The translations under genes were made by a program, and so were the position numbers. This document shows positions 10,086 to 20,390 of a DNA stretch of 22,061 nucleotides, in pieces. The notes beneath the pieces were generated by a model. It had not been told where the DNA came from and made no database searches. It saw only the letters and a list, made by a program, of their open reading frames with translations. Every line of letters starts with the position of its first letter. Position 1 is the first letter of the stretch. The DNA lies in NCBI GenBank assembly GCA_019649035.1, contig BMAT01009274.1:130262-152322 (forward strand). Reading direction: 5' to 3'. The stretch is from Elysia marginata. Taxonomy: Eukaryota > Mollusca > Gastropoda > Plakobranchidae.

Positions 10086-10783
10086 CTGAAATGAAAAAAG
10101 ACGAAGTTTATAGTTGAGTTTTAAAATTGGGAACATTTAAATAATGCCATACATTTTCTAAACGAAGAGATAGCGTGGATTTTGAACAATGATGTCATCT
10201 AGATTTAAAAGGAAACCGTGACAGAAGTATTTATCACCACATTAATAATGAAAGAGTTAAATCTGGCTTCGCCTGTAGAATGTTCAGAGCGCATACAAAC
10301 CTGTGAATAAACTCCCATTAAATTGTCTAATTTTTTTAGCCCAACAATCGAAGCACAAATTGTCTTGCAAAAAAAAGCGTAAAAATAAGTCCCAGCCGGA
10401 TTCCTTGGCTTGAAATAAAACCCTATCACATATCATTTTCGAGGCTAATGATCCAATGGCTGTAGCGTAATATGCAAATTTATAGTAATTCGAACTCATC
10501 ATCTGAAGAAGTTAATTTAAAGAATCCTGACCTAATAAACCACAGTTAAGGAGATTTTAGTAATAATGTTAGGTTATACTAGACTCCTAAAATCCTCTTA
10601 AGGGGTGCTCGCTAGCATTAAAATATATGTAACAGAATTAAGTTGCCTTAGAAATAAACATAAACCCTTGAAAAATTGCTTTCATTTAAATTAAGAACCA
10701 ATATAAAATAGTAGCAAAATTATGTTGGTATATTGTAAAGGAAAGTCGAAATAGTCATTACAGAATTGTGAAAAGTATAAATT
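10086..10783. other. Upstream flanking or intronic sequence
   Basis: AT-rich, no recognised exon. Minus-strand open frames at 10205-10502 have no family resemblance and no conserved structure. It contains an imperfect 15-bp hairpin at 10546-10601. If the transporter gene continues upstream, this is intron; the next exon was not found. Confidence 0.5.
10546..10601. repeat. Imperfect inverted repeat (15-bp arms, 26-nt loop)
   Basis: TTAAGGAGATTTTAG at 10546-10560 pairs with CTAAAATCCTCTTAA at 10587-10601 at 13 of 15 positions; the two differences are a swapped GA/AG. It could be a small hairpin RNA or a palindromic scar. There is no other evidence for function. Confidence 0.5.
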
Positions 10784-11515
10784 TCAACACAAAAAAGAGG
10801 AGTCTTGCAATATAAGTTTGCGAAATGCATAAGGGCTATTGCCCAACTGACATAAAATAACAGGAACACATTTTAAAACATTAATTTTTAAAAGCCGCAG
10901 AAAAGATTCAGTTCTGTCCGTTCTTTTAGTTTCCCCAGGTAAAACATTCCAGACCTTAGGAGCTACGACAAAAAAAGCTTTGATTTTAAAAGTCGTTGAA
11001 GGCATAGTAGCTTTTAGTAAATTGAACTCTTTTGATCTTAGAAACCTTTGAGCTTTGTGTAATTGTCAGAGTTCTTGTATATAGGGAGGGAATAGATCAT
11101 TTAAACCTTTCAAATATGGCTGGCAATTTTAAAACGACTATGGGATTTTAACAGTCGCCAGTGCAGTTCGTTCAGTTTTTGCTCTGTATCCTTAAACTTT
11201 GACCTACGACCTATTCAGAGGGCTGCTGTTTTGCATTTATTGAAGTCTATATTTTTATAATTTAGCTATCTTAGGTGTCCCAACTTAAAATGAGTTTCAG
11301 TAATCCATTCTGCTGGTTATAATGAGCAAGTAGTTGAAAAGCATAAATAAGCTCAAGAAATTTTCCAATGTTCCTAAAGAGGCAGTATTTACAAACATGT
11401 TTGATATGACGTTCCATACCATTGAGAGCATCAAAGCGAATACTAAGACTTCTACCATTATCACCTGTTCTATTCTTTTTCCACTAACATTCAGAATGCC
11501 TATATCGACTTGAAT
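10784..11515 (-). mobile_element. Degenerate LINE reverse transcriptase 3' fragment (CR1/L2/Jockey-like)
   Basis: Read on the minus strand, conceptual translation gives pieces of a non-LTR retrotransposon reverse transcriptase in the right order. These are MERHIKHVCKYCLFRNIGK (about 11360-11420), then CKTAAL-stop-IGRRSKFK...LNELHWRLLKSHSRFKIA (about 11110-11260), then YLKGLNDLFPPYIQEL-stop (about 11060-11120), then AFFVVAPKVWNVLPGE (about 10930-10980) with a short tail. The HI..VCK, LHW(L)P-like, FKIA, PPYI and AP(K/R)(L/V)WN-LP blocks are typical of the thumb and C-terminus of CR1/L2/Jockey-type ORF2. In-frame stops and at least one frameshift show it is dead. The clade is not settled. Only this 3' part is present, consistent with the usual 5' truncation. 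Confidence 0.85.
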
Positions 11516-12867
11516 TTATTGTTCTTAAACGATATATTAACGAAACATCTGTCCTTTTTATTGAGTTTAGTTTGTTCTTTGTTGTTTTAGTATGAAGTAA
11601 GATAATGCAATGATGATAATACTAATAATCTGATGAAGATGGGTATGGTAATAGAGATGATGTTTCGTTAACGATAAAATGGCGAAAATAGAAATTTTTA
11701 TTCATAAGATGTTTACGGGGTTTTTGTTTGTTTGTAAATTTATATTCTGAGATTTACGTTCAAGTTAGTTTGAAAACAGATAGGAAGCATTTTATGTTAA
11801 TGACCTTGCTCTTTCATAACGATTTTGTATGATGATGGAAATGTTAATAAAGTTGATGATAAAGACTGGGATGAAGATTGTAGTAGGTTTTGCTGGTGAA
11901 TGGGACGATGATAACAAAGACGAGAATGAGGGGAAACAAGTGCTAGCATAAAAAAATTAAATTATTTGTTTCTTAGCTAAACCTGGTGATAAAGTTAATT
12001 CAGACCACTAATTTCGTTTTTATTTGGTACATGAAACCAGACAGAAGCAAACAGAATTGTGATCTTGTGGTTATGTTTCTGCACAGATCGCAAGGTTTTA
12101 CCTAGAGAGAGTATAAAGCAATACTTCGATATAGTGATTTTTGAAAAAAAGCAAAGGACGGGCTAAAAAGAAATAAAAACCCTTGCACCATGCACCAAGG
12201 ACAGAATACATAGTACACGTTCATTTAAAAGGATTTTTTGTATTTTCGTCATATCAGTATTTCCCCGTCTGTGAGCTTATTGGTTTATATATGCATTACA
12301 GACATACAGCAAAACCCAATATCTGTAATGATCGAGTAACTTGTTTTGGTTTCGTTTTTTTTTTATCACAGGTGCAAAATACATAAAATTAATGTACTCG
12401 AAATTGTCATTTAATTTGATACACTTGGCCTGAAATTTAAAATTCATATTAACAACATTTATTAACCTTTATTAATAAACGAATTCCTATCAGTACAGTG
12501 TACTTAGTTAAACTAAAGGAAAGATATGACAAAACTTACAGCTTTTGATATATCTATCAGTTTTTTCATCTAAAATATTTATTGAATTTGCACTTTGCAT
12601 GTTATCGCTCGTGCTCAACACATATTATCTAGAGACAGTCTGATTTCTGCGTTTCATTTTTAAAACATTTTCATTTACACTATTTTCAATAGAGATTTTT
12701 TCCTGCTGCAAACCGCTCCCAAGTCACATCACTGGCGCAGACTCAGGCCCTCCATTTCAGGCAAGCTCAGGTCAACCATCTTATCACCCATAGCACCACA
12801 TAATAGAGGTAGTCTACTTCAAGACTTACAAGTGTCTTTTAAAAGGTCCACCAGCCTTAAATTGTGA
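11516..12867. other. Unassigned AT-rich stretch with GAT-rich segment
   Basis: About 11590-11940 is loosely GATGA/ATGAT-rich on the plus strand, like a decayed trinucleotide repeat. A 13-bp inverted repeat, TTAACGAAACATC at 11537-11549 and its complement at 11659-11671, brackets part of it. About 12710-12860 is GC-richer and non-repetitive but shows no exon I can support. The 12183-12386 open frame has no recognised features. Confidence 0.5.
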
Positions 12868-13040
12868 GGCGTCGTGGTTTAGTGTTAGACATTCGGTTCT
12901 CGGACCAAGATATTCCTAGGTTCGAGTCCTGTCTTAGCTTACCAAAAAAGGCTCTTTGCACTCAGGTGTTAAATGAGTACTAAGCTATGGGCAACATCTG
13001 GAAGGGCAACCTTTCTCATACTCAACGATTTCTAAATCAA
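12868..13040 (+). mobile_element. tRNA-derived SINE
   Basis: A tRNA-like head carries an A-box-like TGGTTTAGTGTT at 12875-12886 and a perfect B box GGTTCGAGTCC at 12919-12929, 44 bp apart start to start, as an internal RNA polymerase III promoter requires. The section CATTCGGTTCTCGGACC between them resembles tRNA-Glu with a CTC anticodon by eye. The acceptor ends do not pair properly, so it is not a functional tRNA. After about 12940 a non-tRNA body begins (CTTTGCACTCAGGTGTTAAA, ATGAGTACTAAG). This layout is typical of animal SINEs. The right end and target duplication are uncertain. It depends on a LINE for mobility; the partner is unknown. Confidence 0.8.
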
Positions 13041-13263
13041 GCCTATCATAAAACAGTAAATGCTGTGTATTTAAACCCATTTTTCTTTTTAATAAGAGCT
13101 TCGCGATTTCAACTCATGGCAAATAAAAATATAACGGAGAGGAAAAAGCAGAAGAAAGCGTTAGAAAGTGCCTCAATGTAGGATGTAAATTAAAATGACG
13201 CAAATATTGTTATTAAAGCAACCACAAGGAAACAACATTGCAACAAGGAATGATATAAGGATT

Positions 13264-13315
<52 letters not shown>

Positions 13316-13330
13316 CAGAGAGAGAGAGGG
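13264..13330. repeat. (GA)n microsatellite
   Basis: A nearly pure GA dinucleotide tract with two CAGA interruptions near its right end. The minus-strand open frame over it (13190-13414) is a Ser/Leu repeat artefact. Confidence 0.95.
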
Positions 13331-13630
13331 ATAGACAAAGTAAGTGATTGAAAACGAAGGAATGAGATTGGAAAAGGTCTCATGGATCAAAAGAAAATTA
13401 GCTGTTCGAAACATTAGCGGAAATGGTGGCTAATTTTAATTTAGGCAGAGACCTACATCTGAGTCTTTGAATCTTCAAAACAAAATTTAAATGAAAATAT
13501 GAATCAGTAAAGACCCAAATTATCTAATGAAAATGCAAATGAAGTGATATAAGAATAATGGGGAAGTCGAAGGGTAAACTGGGCGGCTATGTTTTAAATA
13601 TATGTGTAAAATAAAGCAACGTAGTTGGGA

Positions 13631-13647
13631 GAAAAGAGAGAGAGAGA

Positions 13648-13680
<33 letters not shown>

Positions 13681-13784
13681 TATACAGAGAGAGACAGACA
13701 GAGACAGAGACAGAGGGGGATAGAGACAGAGACACTGAGAGAAAGAGAGAGAGAGGGAAAGAGATAGAGAGAGAGAGAGAAAGA

Positions 13785-13818
<34 letters not shown>
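13631..13818. repeat. Compound (GA)n / (GACA)n microsatellite
   Basis: GA runs flank a pure GACA block (about 13656-13680) and GACAGA/GAGACA variants. The purine strand is plus. The long open frames in all directions here (13520-14090) are low-complexity translations of the repeat and not genes. Confidence 0.95.
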
Positions 13819-13880
13819 GAAATAGAGAAGAAAGCTCGAAGAACATAAAGAAAAAGAGGCTTGAAAAAAGTTGAAAGGTA

Positions 13881-14155
13881 GTCAAACAAACAGAGAGGGA
13901 CAGATAAAGAGAAACATTCAGACTTGTTAAAAAAAGAGGCAATGAGACAGAGAGGAACATGCAGATAGGTCAATAGAAAGAGGTAAGGAGACAGAGAAAC
14001 ATCCAGATATGTTAATAGAAAGAGGTTGGGAGAAAGAGAGAAACAATCAGAATAGATAATATAAAGTGGGAAAGAGACAGAGAGTATCATTCAGATAGGT
14101 TAATAGAAAGAGGCAGGGAAACAGAGAGAAACCAGAAAAGTTAATAGAAAGATGA
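13881..14155. repeat. Minisatellite, ~43-bp unit, about six copies
   Basis: Units start at 13881, 13926, 13969, 14011, 14055 and 14099, with a partial one at 14140 (spacing 45, 43, 42, 44, 44, 41). A consensus unit begins GTTAATAGAAAGAGG, continues with a GGAGACAGAGAGAAACA section and ends TTCAGATAG. Copies differ at several sites, so it is not very young. It directly follows the GA/GACA tract and contains GACAGAGA itself, suggesting it grew from that repeat. Confidence 0.9.
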
Positions 14156-16780
14156 TTGTCAAAGACAGACAGATTGTGACCCAGGTAGTTGTGGGGTGAT
14201 CTTACTAATAAATAAAATTTGTAAAACATTATTGATTAATTATTATCATTCATGATGTTTTTTGCTTAATTTGCTTTTCAATTTTTTTTCGCGGCAATAA
14301 AAAAACCACGCACAATAAGCATAATCTCTGCGATATTTTACAACTTTTCCAAACAGTGACGCTCAATGAAACAATCATTGGTTGAGTACTTGTGGCGAAT
14401 CGATACGCAGCTACAGAAGCAGCAGTCGACAGATGAATGCAATTACTTTATACAAGCCGATCTGTTTGTTTTTCGTTGGCTGACTCTCCTCGGCGTGGCA
14501 ATGTATCGTTAGAAGAACGCAAACAAGAGCTGGGCCGCACGATTAAATTCACAACACTAGGTTGGCGTAGGGTCGTACTGAGAACAATGGTTTGATATTT
14601 GACGGCAGTAAAATCGCTAGATAATCGGTTCTTCAAGTACGCCACGACATCGTTATTATTTAGGAAAAAAAACAATCGAAAATGAAATCGTGCAGTTTTC
14701 CCACTCGATACTATAGAGTGCGGAGTGTGTGAAAAATTTCACGCCATTTTACTACGAGAGAGGTTACTAGTCACTGTCAGCAGCAGGAATAGTGTTTACT
14801 TTAGGACTTTGATCTCGGTGAAAAATAATAAGGCCATCATTACAAAGAGCATTACGCTCCGATTGTCGTGAACCGGCTTCCATCATGGCTGTGGATTCGC
14901 ACGGTGTAAACCAGCGTGAAACCACAGTATGCCAACAATACAGAAACCTTTAATAAATGAAAAAGTAAACTTCGCTTAGAGGCATTTACAAAGCGTATGT
15001 ATGGTAGAAGTTTTGTGGAAAAATATAATATACCAAATTGGAATCAATGTACACAGAAATGTTGTAAAGTTAGGGATTCAAGTGGCTGGAAGACTTAGAA
15101 GCTATAAAGCCGCCATTATTCATTTATTTTCCAGCACTGAAAGGACTACAGTACTGACAATCATCGGTGTTGGCATTGCTGTCGTTCTCGAAAATTTAAA
15201 CGTCTTTCGATGGAACTCACGGACTGATTACTTGACCTTTCATAATTCAATTGACATGGGCCTGTGACGCTTTCTTCTTGCCGCTTTAGCATTTTCCTGA
15301 CATTTTACTTCTAAGACAAAGGAAATTTCTAGGAAGTAACGTTACAATCTGCATAATAAACAAGAGCCGTTGGGTCACTAAAATTGAATTATTTGATTTA
15401 TTGGTTGATATTGTGCTTGCGGTTTATGCGTCTTCCGTATTTGCATAACAAAAGCATAACTGTGAGGCAAGCAGAGTAATCACCTCCCAACTAGACGTTC
15501 ACAATTACGGGGCCTTATGGCATCCTATTTTCAAATAGTTTTGAAACGGGAAAAAATCCGGATACTGTAAAATTGGATGTATGAAGCCTGCTTCTTAACC
15601 CTATTAAAGAAAATAACATACACACCTAGATATTAATCCCAAATCGATCGGCCAAACCAAGTTTTTTGTTGCTACCATTCTTGTTGATTATATACTACTT
15701 ATGAATAATTTTGCATGACATTATTGAGAGTTTCTGTCTTTGAAAGTTTGTTACTCGTAAGATCTTATCACTCATTAGCTAAAATAAAGCATGACTATAG
15801 ATTTGAAGAGTTGATGACAGGACCAGAGCATCATGGTAATATGTTGAATATTTAGAGCAATCTTCTAATGAGCATGCTTTTGTAGGACAATCAACCAATC
15901 ATTCCATCAATCAATCAATACCAGGTCATACCGGTGCAGTTGTAGTACCGTATAATCTTTTCCCTCTTCGATCCCTTCAATAGGACAGAGGACTCGCGCT
16001 AACCTGGCTTGGCTTTCCTTTGAACACCTCTATAAGGATCCTCAAAAAATAACACCTCATCCTATGCTCCTTTGACAATGCACTGATAAGATACAATTTC
16101 TCCGATCATCCTAAAACCTACTAGAAATGACAACTTCGGCACTTTAAAAAAATCCATATTTTTAAAATACAACAGAAACACTATCCTGTTGGCCTATAAA
16201 TCTGTAAGAGGGACTTTGAATATATAATGTAAACATGAAACTTCTAGAAAAAATTTTACAAATGCAGAGAGTTTAAATGATGTTTCCTTGAATTAATTTA
16301 AAAATAATCCGTACCGTTTTTACCATTTGACTCATTTTTAGAGCATAGATATCTTCAGTTGCATGAAAGAATCAACCCTCTCAGCATCTTACGCTCAACA
16401 GAATTACTTGCACTAACCATCAGATTCACAATCCCACCTATTATTGCTACTCTGTGGTGATTGATTATTGATTAGCCTATTTAATTGTTCGCTGTTACGC
16501 TATTCAACATGGTTTTTATAATCATTATTCAATTTACTATATAAATTGTCCTGCATCACGTTCCATAATTACAATTTGAAAAAAGGATAAAGGATTACGA
16601 TAAATTATTATGAAAATTCACGTGGGCTGAAGGCAAATCATGAGATAAGGATAAGTAAAAAAAAAACAAAGACAAAGGGGCAGGTTACAAAATTTATGTT
16701 TTTGACATGGGGAAGACAGTTTTCCATTAGAGGAATCTGGAATATTGACTTCCTGTTCAGCATGTTTTTTCAACATACCC
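14156..16780. other. Unassigned stretch with no supported gene
   Basis: About 14340-14960 is more GC-balanced and non-repetitive, ending with an ATG in a good context (ccatcATGg at 14885) that opens only 22 codons. At 15001-15267 on the plus strand is an 88-codon open frame with a hydrophobic segment TVLTIIGVGIAVVLE; I recognise no family and an ATG lies in another frame just upstream. 15300-16780 is AT-rich, with a small ATCA-rich patch near 15893-15921. No splice-paired exons could be supported. Confidence 0.5.
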
Positions 16781-16923
16781 CCCCCCACCCCAGTAGGACC
16801 GTAGCTTCATGTTGTTGGAACAATCAATGAGATGTTTGATGGGAACATCGAATAAAGGGACAAATTGGAAGTAAATGTGGTGGTGGTGTTTCTTTTAAAG
16901 ATTAAAGGTGGTGGTGGTGGTAA

Positions 16924-16926
16924 TAT

Positions 16927-16973
<47 letters not shown>

Positions 16974-16997
16974 CTATTGATAGCACTAACAGTAGTG

Positions 16998-17061
<64 letters not shown>

Positions 17062-17069
17062 AGGTAGTA
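16924..17069. repeat. (TAG)n microsatellite with GGTGGT lead-in
   Basis: Long pure TAG/AGT runs are split once at about 16973-17000 (CTATTGATAGCACTAACAG), preceded by a GGTGGTGGTGG run at 16908-16920. Poly-Ser and poly-Leu open frames across it are artefacts. It is the same motif as the complement of 1-144. A C9 run near 16780 lies 140 bp to its left. Confidence 0.97.
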
Positions 17070-17940
17070 TTAAGACACTAATGAGATGTCTAAGACAATA
17101 CATCTGGCTGTCGTATTTTGTAAATGAGCTTACCTTTAGATCGACAAGGATGATAGCAGAGTAAGTAATCGTATTTGTGGCCTAGTGCTATTGAATGCAT
17201 ATCGATTTAATTAGCAGCTTTGGCAATATCAGGGCAGGCCGGTGTGTTTTCGTTTTCTGATGAGTGCTTTCACTAAGAAGGTTAGCATATGGCATTGCTA
17301 GTGCCCTTTCTGCTTATTGATTTAACTATTAGACTAATGGATCTGTTAAATGTCACCTCGAGAAGATATGTTTATACGAGTCATCTTTTTAAATAAAAAG
17401 ACAAAGAAAGATAGATAATAGAGAGAAACTCAGAGAGATAACGAGAGGAAAGGAAGATGTGGATAAAAGAATTAAATGCAGAAATAAGTCAGAGGGTCTC
17501 TGCACTGAAGATTGGGCATTTGACTTTTACAAAGATAAAAAAAACCTGATTCCGGTTCGTTTGAAGGACAAAACGTTACACTTTTAAACTTTTGTTTTAA
17601 GCTCATGAAACTTTTAACGACTCTAGTAAGTTTGTGAAATTAGATGAACTAACAATGGAATCAGCAACTGAGCAGTTGGTTATGGTTACAAGGTTTAAAT
17701 TTTAAATTTAGCAGTGGACTTAAGCGGGCCTAAAGTGAAGCGAACACATATTTTGCTTTTGGTATTTTTAAAAACCTTAACCTACATAGACACCCAACAG
17801 CTTTTAGTACCATTATGCCACTTCGTTTTTTTAAAGCAAAATAATGGCAAAACCCATCCAAATGACGAGTTAGCTTGAACAGGAATATCCAAATCGCATC
17901 AAGGGCGAGCAACCATAACATCCGGTTGTATACCATCATT
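17070..17940. other. Unassigned stretch between microsatellite and TIR element
   Basis: AT-rich, with a GA-rich patch near 17400-17460. The minus-strand open frame 17730-17939 shows no domain I recognise. A donor-like AAAG/GTAAGC on the minus strand at 17132 does not connect to an exon that fits the transporter. Nothing supported. Confidence 0.5.
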
Positions 17941-18157
17941 AGAGACCTTTAGCACACGCACGGTGTCTCACTACGCGTACGTGAAAATCGGGAAAGCAGA
18001 TTGAGAAACTATAAAAATAATGAAACCAGTTTCTAAAAATAGACCCACAGACGTTCTATTTTTAGAAACTGGTTTCATTATTTTTATAATTTCTCAATCT
18101 GCTTTCCCGATTTTCACGTACGCGTATTGAGACACGGTGTGTGTGCTAATGGTCTCT
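17941..18157. repeat. Fold-back palindrome, 103-bp arms, 11-nt loop
   Basis: 17941-18043 and 18055-18157 are reverse complements with five mismatches over 103 bp, separated by CCCACAGACGT. If transcribed, this would form a long, almost perfect double-stranded hairpin, a potential source of small interfering RNAs. The right-hand arm carries changes (for example ATTAGCACACAC and TCAATACG when reverse-complemented) that the left and far-right arms lack. Confidence 0.93.
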
Positions 18158-18977
18158 ATTAACCTTAGACGACATACAGACACAATAAACCAAACGATGA
18201 CAATTTAGTTGTGGATCATAATAAAATAATCTTTTTAGAATATTGGTGGAGGCAGCCAGTGCATAAGCAATTATCATTGAAAGATTCAAAGAATGTTATG
18301 AGCGACAGAGTGAAGAAGGCTTACAAGTTACAGTGACACTGGCTGGAAAAATGTGTGGATGTGTTAAAACCTGTTTTTATGTTTGAATGTGGGCAGTGCA
18401 TGGATACTATTTATCTCTTTAGTTTTTTATTTTTTTTTTCATTTTTGGGGGGAAGAGGGGGGGGGCGGCAGGCGGTTGGTCGCAGTAGGGAAACCTGAGA
18501 CTTTTGCCGCTGTACTCTACCCGATACATGGTACAGTAAGTTTACTAGTCTTTTTGAAGGCGACCGTGCTGCATAATTAGTTTTTAACTTATGAACTTCA
18601 TGTCAAAACTAAAAAAAAAGTAACTAAATTTTTATGAAAAAATAATATCATTTCCGAGATATCTTCTTTCCCGCATAACATGCGGTGGTATGCAACAATG
18701 TGCACGGTGTGCACAAGTCACAGTTGAAGAAATTAGTTTATGGCTTAGGGCGAAGGAACGAGGGCTGAGGCAAAACAAAGAAATGCCGACAGAGAACACA
18801 AATTTAAGTTTTTTTGAAATAGGTATTACAGACTTTAAGCAGCAACGCGTGAGTATGACGCGAACGTCTGTGGGTCTATTTTAGAAACTGGTTTCATTAT
18901 TTTTATAGTTTCCTCAATCTGCTTTCCCGATTTTCACGTACGCGTAGTGAGACACGGTGCGTGTGCTAAAGGTCTCT
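17941..18977. mobile_element. Non-autonomous DNA transposon-like element with 116-bp TIRs
   Basis: The left arm 17941-18056 starts AGAGACCTTTAGCACACG. The right arm 18862-18977 ends in its complement, and the two match throughout except for one substitution and two 1-base indels. ATT flanks both ends as a direct repeat, a possible 3-bp target duplication. Inside, a third copy of the arm at 18055-18157 (same orientation as the right arm) sits next to the left arm. The 700-bp interior has a G-rich patch (18447-18475) and a 64-codon open frame at 18690 with no transposase motif. Superfamily is not assignable by eye. Confidence 0.8.
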
Positions 18978-20330
18978 ATTAAGATAAAAAAAAATCCCAG
19001 TTATTTTGGTATCCGCTTCATTACTTCTGCTTCACATAAATACATAACTTTCATTCTTTACACAAAATTACCATGAAAAGGTTTAAGTACACATACATGC
19101 TTACAATGATAGTAATAAAAAATACAATTTATTTCATAAGGCTTACGAGTCTTTTATTGGTTCAATTCTTTTTAAAAATCCGATATGTGATGCAGTGTCC
19201 GTGCCCGCTTGCTTCTTTGGGTTCAGGATTCAATTTGCAGTTTAATCGTATTTCATGATTATTTTTCTCGCACAGTTTCATCCTAACTGGATCGGTTAAA
19301 GCCCGTGAATAACTTATGAATTAAAATTTTCCCTGAACAATAAATAAAACCCATTTTAGGCTTTACACGATACCTTATACTTTCGAACAAAAGTTCTGCT
19401 TCAATTTGAAATACTTGAAAGCTGGTCATGTTATTCAATACTTATTCCGTCGCGTAATTTTGAGACTTTATGATGGAGAGACTCAAAATATAATTTGCCA
19501 TTTTTCGTCACAGATATTTAATGGATGTGTTACACATACCTTCTTAGCACGTAATTATAATGAAATTAATAATCAGTCTAATCGGCAACGTTCCTTAAAC
19601 CTGAATACATTTTTTATTCCTTGAATTTGTTTCAATAAAAGACGTTTTGTAATTAAAAAAAACCATTACCAGTAGCTTTGATCTTTTTACTTATTCTTCT
19701 CAGTTATTGTGCGGGCAAAGATTCATAAAGTATACGGATACAAATCCTCTTGGCATTGGCATTGGGGTGATTAAAAAACTCAGATAACCTGTATTAATAA
19801 TTGAGGCCTCTAATTGAAATTATAATTCTTTCAATTAAAAAGGCTTTGTTTAAATATTGATTTTGTACTTTAGTGCACGATTGCTTCGTGTTTTTAGAAT
19901 TAAAATGTATTTCAAAACGAGAAGGGCAAAAATACAATTTTCCCCATGGCGCCGGCAGATAGGGAAAGGTCGCGCTTAGCAGAGCATAATGACGCTGCTT
20001 TGATGGGTTGGGTTGGGTTGCGTCCAGTAACCTCAACACAACTACAAGCCTCTTGTTTATGCAGTTTTCTTGCGGGAAAGCAGCGAACACTTCTTGCTCT
20101 CCCTGCCTCTTTCACACATCCGTTCATATTTCTTCATGCACTGTCTTTCTCTATTTCTCTCTCCCTCTCTTCCGTCCTCAATCTCTGACTCCTCATTCGT
20201 TTGATCTCATCCACTACCCTCAATCTTTTTGACCATTAGCTGTATTAAAACATACAGGCTACTTTATTAGGTGTATTTCTCTGATATTTTATAAATATAT
20301 CTGTATATAAAATGGGGTGACTTTTAGAAT
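18978..20330. other. Unassigned AT-rich stretch
   Basis: No exon, RNA gene or transposon was recognised. It holds a short GGGTT triple repeat at 20004-20019, an 8-bp inverted repeat TAATTGAA/TTCAATTA near 19811-19837, and a CT-rich patch at 20140-20190. Open frames on both strands at 19794-20232 overlap each other and show no family features. Confidence 0.5.
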
Positions 20331-20390
20331 AAAAAGACTCTCTGTCTGTCTGTCTCTCTCACTTTCTGTCTGTTTGTCTGTTTACGCATC
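20331..20390. repeat. (CTGT)n/(CT)n microsatellite
   Basis: Imperfect CTGT and CT units (ctctctgtctgtctgtctct, then ctgtctgtttgtctg). Directly visible, short and degenerate. Confidence 0.85.

Noticed and set aside
12541-12625. Minus-strand open segment ending in AAAGCT/GTAAGT (donor-like)
   Set aside because: The peptide (NMQSANSINILDEKTDRY) matches nothing in SLC1, and its phase does not fit the exon at 10085.
12868-12940. Functional tRNA-Glu gene
   Set aside because: The ends do not form an acceptor stem and a SINE body follows directly.
13520-14090. Long open frames (146 and 167 codons minus, 90 codons plus) rich in Ser/Leu or Arg/Glu
   Set aside because: They are translations of GA/GACA repeats and the adjacent minisatellite in several frames at once.
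16807-17164. Poly-Leu and poly-Ser open frames of about 98 codons
   Set aside because: They only reflect the (TAG)n microsatellite.
17110-17185. Minus-strand donor-like AAAG/GTAAGC with ATNTITYSAIILVDLK upstream
   Set aside because: Phase 2 reading needed to join the micro-exon meets a stop, and there is no resemblance to the expected LDLIR segment.
18447-18475. G-rich run as a G-quadruplex
   Set aside because: It has only two long G tracts; later tracts have two Gs, so the standard four-tract pattern is not met.
20004-20019. GGGTT triple repeat, telomere-like
   Set aside because: Three units are too few and the unit is not the animal telomere TTAGGG.
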